This document shows positions 26,198 to 36,878 of a DNA stretch of 64,000 nucleotides, piece by piece. Positions within the stretch are counted from its first letter, which is position 1, and each line of letters starts with the position of its first letter. Under the pieces are notes generated by a model that was not told the origin of the DNA, ran no database searches, and worked only from the letters and a program-made list of their open reading frames with translations. Both the position numbers and the translations under genes were made by a program. Source of the DNA: Viola odorata (lineage: Eukaryota; Streptophyta; Magnoliopsida; Malpighiales; Violaceae); NCBI GenBank assembly GCA_963691705.1, contig OY829538.1:53471151-53535150 (forward strand). Direction: 5' to 3'.

Positions 26198-26581
26198 TCA
26201 AAAAGAAAAAAGAAAAAAAGAAAGAAGGATTAGCAAAGACACGGAGGTGCGGCGGCATAATGGTTCCTGGAGGGGGTTCCATCCGGCAGCGTTTTGCAAA
26301 GACACGTCAGCACCGGCGGCGGCGAGAGTACGGGCGAGTCGCTCCTGAGTGAGGGAGTCGGACTCTGAGTAGATCTGAGTTGGTTCAGCGAGGTGAGGGA
26401 GAGTGGAAAGGAGGCGGGAAAGTGTGGTGTGGTCTACCAAAGCGAAGACGTAGTGGAAGGGGTTGTGGGCGTAGTCGGTGGGCTTTATGGACGGAACCAA
26501 TGCTGTGGCAGATGACTTGGACAGAGACGCTACTGCTGATGACGAAGACGATGAGCGTAGTGACAGGCGAGATCCATCCAT
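26198..26581 (-). pseudogene. Captured ANKRD13-like ankyrin-repeat gene fragment
   Basis: The 127-codon frame starts MDGSRLSLRSSSSSSAVASL and reads DYAHNPFHYVFALVDHTTLS, LPHLAEPTQIYSESDSL, then AAAGADVSLQNAAGWNPLQE and PLCRR. The pattern (N-terminal 'H.PFH.A....D...L..LL..LP.L..P' followed by 'AGADVSLQNAAGWNPLQEA') is that of plant ANKRD13/GPCR-chaperone ankyrin proteins. Compared with the family, the ankyrin repeat between ERLARTL and AAAGAD is missing and the protein ends about 20 residues after the match. It lies wholly between the MULE terminal repeats. It is a truncated copy; the donor gene should be elsewhere. Confidence 0.78.
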
Positions 26582-26582
26582 A

Positions 26583-26632
26583 TATTTAGATCTAGATCTA
26601 GATCTGAATCTTGATCTAGATCTAGATCTAAA
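26583..26632. repeat. AGATCT/GATCTA simple repeat inside the Pack-MULE
   Basis: Seven or more repeats of the hexamer AGATCT (with one GAATCTTG interruption) immediately upstream of the captured ankyrin frame. Translations across it give low-complexity DLDLD runs that are not real protein. Confidence 0.8.
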
Positions 26633-27199
26633 ATAAGGTAAAAAGATGATGATGAAGATGTTGGATGGAGCAGAGAGAAAGAAATGGAGGTGGTTGATGA
26701 TAAGAAAAGAAATAAAAGGGTTAAGGAAAGATGGTGGCCGACGAAGGGTGAGAAATTAAAGGGTTTTCTTTTGTTTTTGTTGTTTTTGCAGTGGGAATGG
26801 AGATGGGCTAAGGAAAGATGAAAGGAAGGAATGATTTTGAAAAAAAGAAAAGAAAACCTAATTGAGAAAAAAGAAAAGAAAAAGCAGGTTGTCAACCGGG
26901 AAGGAAAAACCTTGCAACCGGTAGAAAAGAGTCAAAATTCACATCTGTTAGTCAAATTAACAGAAGGACCTACTTTTGCTTCTGACCGATAGTACAGGGG
27001 AGGTCAATTTGACTTTTTGAAGTACAGGGGAGGTTTCTGTTTTAAAAAATAGTACAGGGGGTCTTTATGCTATTACCTCTTTAAATTTGGCATTATTGGA
27101 GTTTTGGGATTCATGTCGTTTCATATCAGATGAGAAGTTGAGGCTATTAAAAATGCATTTAACTTCCCCGAAATTAAAGGGGTCTTAACCTTATCAGTC

Positions 27200-27969
27200 T
27201 ATCCATAACGTCTTCCCTTTATCCTGTAATATACTTTTACCCATGTGTGTTTGTAATCCAAGTTTAGATGGTGTGAGAAAGATTAGATATGAGTATGAAT
27301 CCATTTCTGGTATACCTAATGTTGTTGGGTCTATGTATATGACACATATACCAATCATAGCTCCTAATGTGTTTCTGCTTATTTTAACAAAGTCATACAG
27401 AGAGGAATCAGAAGACATCGTATTCGATTACACTCCAAGGTGTTGTCAATCCGAAAGGTGTGTTTACTGATGTTTGTATCAGGTGGCCTGGTTTGCTCCC
27501 TGATGATCAGGTGTTGGAGAAGTCTGCTTTGCATCAGAGAGTGAATGGGGGGCTTTTGAAGGATGTATGGATCGTTGGGACTTAAGGGTATCCCTTACTG
27601 GATTGGGTACTCGTGCCTTATTCATAGCAGAATTTGACATGGACTCACCATACCTTTAATGAGAAGATCGGGGAGGTTCAGAAGGTTGCAAAGGAAGCAT
27701 TCACGAGGTTGAAAGGGAGATGGAGTTGCTTGCAGAAGAGAACCGAGGTGAAACTTCAGGACTTGCATGTGGTTCTCAGGGCGTGCTGTGTTCTGCATAA
27801 TATCTGCGAAATGCAGAACGACAAAATGGATCAGAAGCTGAAGGTGGAGCTTGTTGATGACGAGATGGTACATGAGAGCCCTTTGAGATCGGTAGTCTCG
27901 ATGAAGGCTAGGGATGCTATTGCTCATAATCTTCTGCACCATTGCCATGCATGCATTGGTTTTCTTTAA
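27200..27969 (+). pseudogene. HARBI1/ALP1-like (PIF/Harbinger-derived) gene fragment
   Basis: Three blocks in different frames read, in order, SGIPNVVGSMYMTHIPIIAP, GVVNPKGVFTDV, then NEKIGEVQKVAKEAFTRLKG with KRTEVKLQDLHVVLRACCVL and ARDAIAHNLLHH. This is the C-terminal half of a plant domesticated Harbinger-type DDE protein (the ALP1/HARBI1 'nuclease' family). It lacks the N-terminal part and has at least two frameshifts and a stop (near 27582). It lies inside MLE2 between ORF3 and the transposase. It has no introns, but these genes are often intronless, so the route of capture is undecided. Confidence 0.82.
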
Positions 27970-28499
27970 CCGAAGTATACTGCAATTTCTTTTGGCTATG
28001 GCTTGTTATACTTTTTCCTTAGAATGATTCTTCTTTCTGGAGTTAGCATTCACCACAATTTGTGGGAGGAGCAGCTCCGCCTTTCTTACAAATGGGTGGT
28101 GATAGCATTTTTTAGGATTTGACTTATACACACGGATTACAGCAACATTATGTAACCTAAGTGTCCCATTCTTGAATTCAAAATAGAAGATGAATGAAAT
28201 TAAAGATTGTTATATTCCTTTACTTATGAATAAAATTAGACATTGTTCTATTCTTTTAAGCTGATCTGCATTGAACGACTGATTTCAAACAAGATAAATG
28301 TGTATAATTGCTGATCAAAAGATTGTAGCCATATGTGTTTCAAAACAGGGGATTAGTACACTAAGCTTATCCATGTGTCAAAACTCTTTGTTGAGGCTGT
28401 GTTTGTAGACTCAACTGTTTGATGTGTTTGTACACTTCAATTGTAATGTAAGATTAAGTCTTCTCTGCATTTGTTAACATTCAACAATTACATACGGGG

Positions 28500-29110
28500 A
28501 TTGAACAAATATTGCATACCAGTTTACAAAAAACACAACCAAAAAATAGGGCATTTCCCACAAGTAATGCTTTACAAAAAATAAGGCATTTCTCACAAGT
28601 AATGCTTCACAAAAAACTGGGTATTTCCCACAATGAATCAGTTTACCAAAAATATGTCATTTCCTTCATCTAATGGATTACAAAAGAACAGGGCATTTCC
28701 CACAATTAATCAGTTTACCAAAAACATGCCATTTCCTTCATCTAATGGATTACAAAAAAAATAGGGCATTTCCCACAAGTAATCCAAATAAAAAATAGGG
28801 CATTTCCCATAAGTATTGTAAACCAAACAATCGAGCATTTCCCACAAGTAATGGAAACCAGAAACAGGGCATCTCACAATTATTGGAAACCAAAAAGGCT
28901 ACATCCCCATTTTCTTATTTAACATAACCACAACTTTACAAAAGAGTTGGTTGAATTAGGGGACATGCAAACAAAAAACACGGCATTCCCACAATTAATC
29001 AGCTTACAAATATTTGTCAAACTATACATAACCACAAGTTAAAAACAGAACAACAGAATCATGGGATATGCAAACCAAAAATAGGGGATATGTATATTCC
29101 TTCATTCCAC
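28500..29110. repeat. Degenerate minisatellite, motif ACAGGGCATTTCCCACAAGTAAT
   Basis: More than ten irregular copies of a 35-45 bp unit whose core is GGGCATTTCCCACAA, alternating with ATGYCATTTCCTTCATCTAAT. Copies vary in spacing and sequence, as in an old tandem array within the MLE. Nothing coding is seen here. Confidence 0.75.
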
Positions 29111-29195
29111 TTCTTCCAAGCCATGAATACACAGATCACTATAAAACAACCAAGCAATCCATTATTTCAAAAGCACAACATAATTGAAGTACAGT

Positions 29196-30602
29196 TTAGG
29201 CAATCACCTGGGGCAACGGATCTGGAGAGACAAGACTGAGGGCATGGCGATAAACCTCTAGACTGCATTGCAAGGTTGTTGGTAAGGTACCATTACACTC
29301 AAGTTGCTCTTTCTTCAAGTGAGGAATCTTGTAGTTGTTGGAGCCATCACATTTCATAACCTCAATCATACAAGATTGCAAAGTTAGAAATATACGATTG
29401 CTCTTGTTGATTGGAAATTCCCGGTAAGCATGCTCAACAGCCGCAATCAATTCAACGATGGACTTTGCACATTCTTTAGCATGCAATGATTGAATTGCTC
29501 TAAAGAATCCAAGGTCCAACACGTTTAAATTCGGGGAATTGGGGGGTTGAAAAATCAGAGACACATTCAGTCCCAATTGGTCAGCTGTATACAAGAATTC
29601 AATATCATCAGTGTGAATATGAGTCTTTGCATTGTCCTGTTGAATTAAAATTTGATCTCTACTTCTCTGCCTAGGCCATTTCTCTGCAATGACCGGTAAC
29701 ACTTTACCAATAAGAAACTCCCTAATAATAGACCTGGTTATGTTAGCAATTGGTTTTATCTCGACTGTACCACGAGGCCTATTCTGACTTGATCTAACTG
29801 CAGCAATAGATTGAACTAATGGGAAAATCCCAATCTTTCCATAAAATACACAAATGCCATTACAGTCAAATATTGGCCTAGCTACAGCTGCTAAAAACAT
29901 AACCTTAGGAATAAAGTGAGAGCTTTTCGATGTCCTTACTGGTTTAGGCTCATCGTGCATGAGATAATAAGTCTGTGATTTTTTGGTCAAGTAGAACCAC
30001 TTCTCATCGATGTGCACGGTATTGTCCATCCGGTTGAATGTTGGGTTATGTGGTAATGATGTGGGATCCATACCTGATAAGCAGTAGTTGATTCTGGTGG
30101 TGTGATTCTCTGGTGTAAGCGAGGGTTTAATGGTATTGGAATGTCGCCTGATCACACCCTCCTTCATCTTTGTGTGCAGGAATGACTTTGACATGCCGAG
30201 AGCAAATGCCAGAGATCGCAGGGTTGTCCTTTGTTTCAAAGGAATACTCCGTATTCTTTCCAAATCAAAATCAATTCTCTTTCGGCCACAGTTTATGGGC
30301 CTATGATTAGAATAATTTTTATTGTTTGATTCCTGTGCCCGTTTCCATAATCTTTGGACTGTCCGGATCCCTACTCCAAATACGGTAGCTGCCTCCCTTG
30401 TCGCAAATCTTTTGAGCACCCCGTTGACGCTATTGGCCAAGAGCGTTTCATAGACCGCGCGACGTTCAGCTGCTGTCAATTCATGCCTAGGCTCTAAGCC
30501 AAATGAAGAAGACAATTGTGAACAGTATGCTTGTGCCCAAAAAGTAAGCAACAAGGACACCAAATATCGGGTACGATTAATTACCTCATCTAGGTGCTTC
30601 AT
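29196..30602 (-). CDS. MLE2 mariner-like transposase (DD39D)
   Basis: Cut-and-paste transposase of a plant mariner-like element. The open frame has 468 codons, but the first about 37 probably belong to an intron: a strong acceptor (TTTGGCTTAG) ends at 30494 and the conserved protein begins there with PRHELTAAERRAVYETLLAN. Helix-turn-helix segments are GIRTVQRLWKR and TLRSLAFALGMSKSFL. Catalytic blocks are VHIDEKWFYLTKK, ILIQQDNAKTH and PNSPNLNVLDLGFF, with exactly 39 residues between the second and third Asp. The C-terminus FLTLQSCMIEVMKCDGSNNY is family-typical. Exon 1 near 30630-30590 (MEIPDLNEAPR then TGA) seems damaged, so full activity is doubtful although the catalytic part is intact. 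Confidence 0.85.
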   Translation of the reverse strand: MKHLDEVINRTRYLVSLLLTFWAQAYCSQLSSSFGLEPRHELTAAERRAVYETLLANSVNGVLKRFATREAATVFGVGIRTVQRLWKRAQESNNKNYSNHRPINCGRKRIDFDLERIRSIPLKQRTTLRSLAFALGMSKSFLHTKMKEGVIRRHSNTIKPSLTPENHTTRINYCLSGMDPTSLPHNPTFNRMDNTVHIDEKWFYLTKKSQTYYLMHDEPKPVRTSKSSHFIPKVMFLAAVARPIFDCNGICVFYGKIGIFPLVQSIAAVRSSQNRPRGTVEIKPIANITRSIIREFLIGKVLPVIAEKWPRQRSRDQILIQQDNAKTHIHTDDIEFLYTADQLGLNVSLIFQPPNSPNLNVLDLGFFRAIQSLHAKECAKSIVELIAAVEHAYREFPINKSNRIFLTLQSCMIEVMKCDGSNNYKIPHLKKEQLECNGTLPTTLQCSLEVYRHALSLVSPDPLPQVIA

Positions 30603-31247
30603 TTAAATCTGGAATCTCCATCGCTAGTTCAGATTCATCGACGGGCACAATTGCCAGTTCCTAGGGTTGGATGAACACAGAAACTGACGAATCAAAATCC
30701 TCGAGGCCGAGAGAATTTATTGGAAGGGACCCCGGCTATTCTGCCAAAGGAGAAGGGGGGGAGAGGGGTGAAAGGCTCTGCATTGAGGTCGAGTTGAGAG
30801 GAATCCATAACGGATAGATTGGGCAGAGTTTGAAGAATGGAGTTTTGTGGATTTTGAAAGATGAGAGGGAAAATGGAATTAAAACGCGATACTTAATGTA
30901 GCATAATTTATGCAAATTCTTGGGCGGGGGAAAGTCTATCAATTTTGGGAATTTGAAAAATTTTGAACGATCCAAGACTTTCATATTATTTCAGAGTGAA
31001 ATTTGTGCGGGTTAGGGTTAGGGTTAAGCTCGAATTTGGGTGAACAGAGGAGAGAAGAAGGAGGCGTTATGCACGAGGGAGTGGGGTTCGATTAAAAAAA
31101 AAGAAAAAAATGACGCGTCGCTTGCACACGTAGGCGCTGGCCTACAGATAAAACGCTACCACTTACTGGCTGAGACAGACGCGGGTCCCACTTCCCTTAA
31201 TAATCGAGATTGGTGGGCGGGCGTCAAGTATTGGCGGACAGAGGGAG

Positions 31248-33374
31248 TATACAATATCGTTAATAACATATGTGCATTCAAGGTAATACTTCACATATTC
31301 ATTTGCCATAATCATTTGCCACGTGAAAAGCACTGATGTAATCACTCCACCCTACAACTAGTGTCCTTACAAGAAGTTAGCTCGTGCCCTATTGTCCTGA
31401 CAAAAAGTTAGCTTTTATCAAAACATGGCTAGACGAGCTAGCCTTTTTAACTCATGCTAGCATATAATCAAGTAAACTTTCATGGTATTTATCAATGAAT
31501 ATATAACAACTCGTAGCTTTCTCATACAAATTTTTTTTTTGATTAATTTATTACAAACTATATATTAATCACCTTGGCTTCCTAATGCGTATAACTATCC
31601 CCTCAACCTTGGTTTTGCTTGTTCCAAACACATAACAAATAGCAAAACATTTAATTCAAATCACGGCTTATGTCTCGGTCAAGACTACTGATGTGGCTCA
31701 TGCCTAGCCTACGTTAATAAACCATATTAAGTGCATATTTGACCCACGATTGTGATGGCAAACCATAACTTTTAGACCAAAAGCAACATATAGTGGTGTT
31801 CCTATGGGAGCTTTTTGCAACCACAATTTGATCGTGTTTTGAAAAATCATGTGAGAAGTTTTTTTTCTTAAAAATAGTTTGAAACACATTCTATAGTAAT
31901 TAAAATGACCAACATCTCCATAAAAACTATTTATCTAATTGCTAATTTTTTAAACTTGTTTTATACATTAAACATATTGTTGTCATATATTCTCTAGTAT
32001 AGTTTATTTCACAATAAGTACTTGCATTATGTATTTATATATACACAATTTTTATTAATATATATATTTTTATATTATTAGGACTGGGCTGGCCGGTCAA
32101 ACCTCTAAAATCTCTGATAGGTCGGCTGACCGATCCTAAAAATGGCAAAAAAAATCTTTTTACGCAAAAATCACTAAAAACTAGTGAACCGGTCATGGTA
32201 TTAGAAGTTTTGGACGTTCACTATATGATTTTCAATGTTGGTTAAAACTACGTCGTTTTATGTCTTTTATTTTAAAATAAAAATAAAAAAATGTTAAAAT
32301 CTTATAAGGAAATAAAGTGACGCAATCAACCCTCACTGCCTCTCTCACTCACCAATCATGGTGGAAATCAAAACCTAAGGTCTTAAAGTAATTATTTTAG
32401 GTATAGTTTTATTGACTTAATAATTTTATTAGTTTTGATTTAATTATACATATAAGTATTGCATGTGATAACCAAATCAAATAATGCAATTTAGATTTTT
32501 GTGAAAAAAAATATACTACAAACATATAACTATATATGTGAAACCCTGATTAAACCTTAAAACTTTGAACTTCTACCCCTTTTAGTTCGATCTTCCATTC
32601 CGATCCTGAAAACATAAATACTTTCTGAAAAAATCTATCTTTATATCATAAAATATATTATGTACTCTTAATAGAAATAAAATACAATATTTTATACCTT
32701 TTTAATTATTTTATTAACTTTTACTAATAATAATTTTACCAACCGCACAACAATACAACACACAATAACACCATAATTGGAGGGCCAAAGAGAGCTTAAG
32801 TTTCTTAATTATGCCGAACCTTAGGCCATCCTTTGGCTTCTACTTCCTTCCTTTCAAATCATAAGATTTATACTTAAATGACTTGTAAATAAATGAATTA
32901 GCAAAGAATGCCTCGTTCACTTTCGGTCTTGCTTCCTTTACCTGCTATTGGAGAGAATTTTCTCCAAACACAAATGTTTAGATGTTGGAGAAAATTGGTA
33001 ATGAACTGATGGCGAGATGAGGACAATGAATCTGAAAGAAAAAAATCAATATTTGGATTTAGACAATTTTAAAAGTTAAACAACTAAAAGCAGACAATCT
33101 AACCAAACACGTTAGTGTTATTTAACTCTAAAGTAAAACAACTAAAAATGGAGGCCAAACGCCTACTTTATAAAACAGCAACGAAGGAATGTGGATAAAG
33201 CACAAACAGCACCACGCTCACACAAAACACAAACAACACGAGATTGAAATAAAAAGCATAAACAATCCAACAAACAGAAAAACCAACTAACCAACCATAC
33301 CACAGAGAAACCCACACACAACAAATAGCATTTGTTTAGATGTTAGTTGTTTATTTTTTTTCAAAAACACTTTG
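31248..33374. other. AT-rich intergenic spacer
   Basis: No gene, terminal repeat or tandem array that I can support. A stretch near 32080-32260 with GGCCGGTCAAACC and TAGTGAACCGGTC could be the relic of another CCGGT-rich hAT-type element, but no ends are recognisable. Short frames here lack any familiar content. Confidence 0.55.
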
Positions 33375-33379
33375 CTCCT

Positions 33380-33791
33380 TGATAATCTGGGATACGAGGT
33401 GTGGGTTCTTTGGTAATTGTATTGGGTAGGGTGGATCTGCTTGCAGCGAGGTACCTGAAAAAGCACCGGAGGGGGCCTCCGGTGTAGAGGCTCCGACGGT
33501 CAAGTTAGCACGGAGGTAGTGCGAGTAATGAAGGATTTTAGTGAGTAATGCAGTGTTTTGCTTACCTCCCGTGAGTGGGGGATGGGGGGGTATTTATAGG
33601 TCTTTCTCTCTTAAGTCAGTGGGACACGTGTCGCCAAGGAGCCGAGTCCGCTAACGGGACAAGTGTCGCGCCCAGACGCATCGGGTGTCCGTTAGGCCGT
33701 AAGCTGACCGTTGGCCCCGAGAAACATACTGGCCCGGCTTTGATGGGGAGAAAAGTCTATAATGCCCTCGAAGTCTGATTATGTATTATCA
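33380..33791 (-). repeat. Tat element 3' LTR (left)
   Basis: 412 bp, bounded by TGATAATCTGGG and GTATTATCA. On the minus strand it holds a clear TATA box (CCTATAAATACC, about 33590-33600). It differs from the right LTR at few positions, mainly the length of a G run. No convincing polypurine tract is seen next to it at 33792-33830. Confidence 0.93.
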
Positions 33792-34431
33792 TGCATGAAC
33801 GACGACGAGCCCGAGTGTTTACCAAGGGCTTAGTCCGATATCTGCCCGTTGGTTCCTTAGGCGCGTTTGCTTGTTGCATCAGCTATCGTGACCCATGGGG
33901 GGTGAGAGGGCCGTTAGGGCTGTCTGCCGTCGGGGACGGTTGGAGTATTACGTTATATTAGGGAGCTGTCTCCTGATTGCGAGTGGGACCGATGGCCTGC
34001 TCAACCATTCGTCCTTAAGGAAAATAGGTTGTGAAGTTTTCGGGCCGTTGGCTCTTTCGGGCCGACTGTTGGTAACGTCGTGTCTCATAAATACGGGGCA
34101 GGGGTAATGATGGTTGGATGCGCGTGCGTGCTTGCGTGGCGCCCGATCATTTCTTCGCGGTCGGATCAAGTTTGAAATTTGAGGAGGGACGTTTGGGCTA
34201 GTCGAGGCGGCCTGTCCTTTCGTGAGAAAAGGTGTTTCCAAGGGTTTCCTCTTCCACGTGTCACCTTTTTATCATTTGCGCGATGCCCTATACAGTGCGC
34301 CGCTCTCCTCTCTTTCCAGGGAATTACGAAGCCTGCAAATTTCAAAGAAAAGAAAAGAAAACAGAGGCTCTCTTCTTCTTCTTCCTTGCTCGTTCTGAAT
34401 TTCGCGTCCCCTTCTTTCTCATTTTTATTTC

Positions 34432-36878
34432 ATGGCGGCGCCCGTTGCTTCTTCTGCCGATGTGGACAGACCTATGTCCGCTGTTGAGGCCAAGATTGCC
34501 GTCACTGAATCGGTGATAACCGATCGGGTCGAGTTGGATGCCGAGTTGATAAAATGTGATGGGATTATAGGGGACAAATACATGGCCAGGGTTCCCGGGC
34601 CGGAGGTTAGGTTGAACACTAATTTCGTTGGGAACGACCGGGTGCTCTATACGAAGATTTTCAAGTATGGGTTCCGTCTTCCTGTTCATTCACTGGTTCG
34701 CGAAATGTTGACTGAGTTTGATTTGAACCCGGCGCAGATCCCTCCGAACTCTTGGGCCGGTATCTATGCATTTATCCGAGTGTGTCACCAACGGTATCTC
34801 GCAGCCGACCCTTGGGATTTTGAGGCATTTCTTTCAATTGGGCATCCGAAAGGGTTGGGCTTCCATTTTCCCTCGGAAGTCCGATCCTTCGGTTAAGTCT
34901 CTTACCATGTATTTCCAGAAGTTCGACTCCTCGATCAAGAACTGGGCGAATTGCTTCTTTGTTCTTGAGATGCCTGATTACGCTTGGAGGTCTGGTTTCA
35001 ATCGGCACCTTACTGATGCCCGATGGGTCAAGACTCAGCCGGGTGAGCTAACGCTTGAAGAGGTGGCTGCTGTTGAGAAGCTTTTAGGCACTGTGAAGCA
35101 ACCGTTCAATACGCGGAAATATGTCATTTGGAGGCCGATAGAGCTGTGTGGTATTGGTAAGTTTTTCCTTTGTGATTTCCTTATCTCGTTTATCTGATGG
35201 TGTCGTTTATTGCGATGGGATGGCCATGATTATTTCTGCAGAGACGATGAGGAGGACGATAGGGAGTCCTCGGCGCCTAACAGCGAAAAGGGGCCTTCGG
35301 CGTCGGTGGAGCGGGAGGAGAGCCCTGAGGTTTCTCTTCGGAGGAGGAGGAGGTCTACCGGGGAGGCCTCTTCGCATCAAACGGGGGAACCCCTTGCTAA
35401 TAAGAGGCCTAGGTCTGCCCGAAAAGGGGTAGTTGCTGTCGTTCCTCCGTTTTCGGTCACTCCTCCTTCGCGGAGTTTGGCCGAGGACGTTAGTCATGGC
35501 ATTTTTGACCAGTCAGAGGGGTTTACTGGTGAGAGGGTGCCGGTGGTGGAGGATGTTGGGCCGTCGCTGTCGGATTTTACCGTGATTTCTGCTACTCCCC
35601 TTAGGTTCTGCCCTTCCGAGCCATCGGTTACTCCTTTGCCTTAGAAGACTCCAAAGTCCTCCTCTATTGTGGCCGACAGGGTCGCCCGTTTGCTTGAGAA
35701 GAAACAGAAGAAGAAGGAGGAGAGTCTTTCGCCTGCAACCGCGGGGGTTTTGAGGGCGTCTGCCGAAGGGGGAGGGCGACTTAATCCTATTGTCGTTAGT
35801 GTGGACGATGTCCAAGTCTCGGACATTCTTGCGAATACGGAAGTGGGGCCGGATCTGCGGGGCAATCCTTTCGATGTTCGTCTCCTGATCATTTTACTGG
35901 CAGTGGGTCTGGTGCATGTTAGCCTTCTCCGAACGCTCCTTTAACGGGCGGTGATGAACGTACTTGTTCCCTTGGTGCCTCTACTTCGGAGCCCCTGCGC
36001 CTTCACTTTACCCCTGCGCCACCTCTTGCCGAGATCGCCTATCGGACGGGTATTTGCAAGGCGCGCGGCCATTGAATACTGAGGTTCATCTCTCCACTAT
36101 GGGGCCCAGCGGACCTGTCACTCATACTTTGGATGTGAGGGGTATGGCGCAGGAAGGCCTTTCGGCGTTGGGAGTGGTTAATCCTTGCGCTAGGGATCTT
36201 CCTCTATCGATCTTTTTCGGGGAGATGGTCGGTCTGGAGTACGAGAGAAATCAGTTCGGCCAAATGACCCTAGGGCGTCAGCACGCCGAAGCGCAGGCCA
36301 GCTTATTTTCTGCTTTCTGTCAGCTCCGCCATCTGCAGAAGAATTCGTCCGATAGGATTCGGTCCTTGATGGACGACCTTGAGAAAGAGAGGCAGGATCA
36401 TGCAAATGCTCGGGCCACCAGTGATCGAATTGAAGCAGAACTTGGGATTCTTCGTGCGGAGGTGGATGCTGCCAAGGCGAAAGCTGCCGAGATTTCGGGT
36501 GTCTATGAGGAGTTGGTTGGTGTGAAGAGAGAGAGAGATGCCGAAAGGGGGCGCTGCGAGGACCTTGTCCGAGAGAATGAGAGGTTTCAACGGGAGTTGG
36601 CTTCGGAAAGAGAGCGGGCTGGGAGGCTTTAGTCGGAGCTGGATATTGTTCCTCCAAGGATGGTTGCTCTTCGAGACGAGGTTGTCGATGCCATGCTGAC
36701 GGCCTTCTCCGAATGTTATGACGGCCCTGATTTTGAGCTGACCAAGGTGTCTGATCGAGCTGATATTCTTATCGCAGCTATAGATGTTGGGCAGCCTGGT
36801 GCCGCTGGTGGGTCCGATCAGCCTCCCTTGCCCGATGGTGGGCCGCCCGTTCAGCCTCCACCGCCTACCGGTTCTTAG
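34432..36878 (+). pseudogene. Tat antisense ORF A: 'putative gypsy-type transposon' domain protein plus coiled coil
   Basis: Gene on the strand opposite pol. It starts MAAPVASSADVDRPMSAVEA about 345 bp downstream of a TATA-like CATAAATACGG (34088). The N-terminal part (IFKYGFRLPVHSLVREMLTE, LNPAQIPPNSWAGIYAFIRV) matches the plant 'putative gypsy type transposon' family (Transposase_28), usual in antisense ORFs of Tat elements. A frameshift lies near 34830-34880, after which it reads FQKFDSSIKNWANCFFVLEM. A likely intron spans about 35157-35241. A basic linker with premature stops (35641) follows. A long coiled coil (RSLMDDLEKERQDHANARA, AEISGVYEELVGVKRERDAE) runs to a stop at 36630. Without that stop the frame continues to a proline-rich end (PPPPTGS) at 36878. 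The function is unknown. Confidence 0.75.

Larger units (their letters stand above)
25617..27079 (-). mobile_element. Pack-MULE (Mutator-like), 1.46 kb, nested in MLE2
   Basis: The 9-bp target duplication TTTAAATTT lies on both sides (25608-25616, 27080-27088), the length typical of Mutator-like elements. Terminal inverted repeats are about 110 bp, beginning GAGGTAATAGCATAAAGACC and containing TAGTACAGGGGAGG-type repeats. No transposase is present. The interior carries a fragment of an ankyrin-repeat (ANKRD13-type) gene on the minus strand. The element is therefore non-autonomous and gene-capturing. Confidence 0.93.
24396..31247 (-). mobile_element. MLE2: mariner-like element, about 6.85 kb, with nested Pack-MULE
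   Basis: TA flanks (24394-24395, 31248-31249) and near-perfect terminal inverted repeats: CTCCCTCCGTCCGCCAATAC on the left, and the right end as reverse complement CTCCCTCTGTCCGCCAATAC, both continuing TTGACG. On the minus strand it carries a long, uninterrupted transposase frame (30602-29196). On the plus strand, near the left end, it carries ORF3 (24726-25268, one stop). Between them lie a nested MULE (25617-27079), a HARBI1/ALP1-like pseudogene (27200-27969) and a minisatellite (about 28500-29110). No homologue of the small coiled-coil ORF2 of MLE1 and MLE3 is visible; its position is occupied by the HARBI1-like fragment and repeats. Confidence 0.92.

Noticed and set aside
26530..26895. 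121-codon minus-strand frame with a DLDLD run
   Set aside because: Translation of an AGATCT simple repeat and pyrimidine-rich sequence; it overlaps the true ankyrin fragment out of frame.
28500..29110. Repeat array resembling regulatory or CRISPR repeats
   Set aside because: Irregular spacing, degenerate units and AT-rich filler inside a mariner-like element fit an old minisatellite.
35207..35892. Arg/Pro-rich minus-strand frames
   Set aside because: Shadows of GC-rich antisense ORF A of the Tat element; no independent support.
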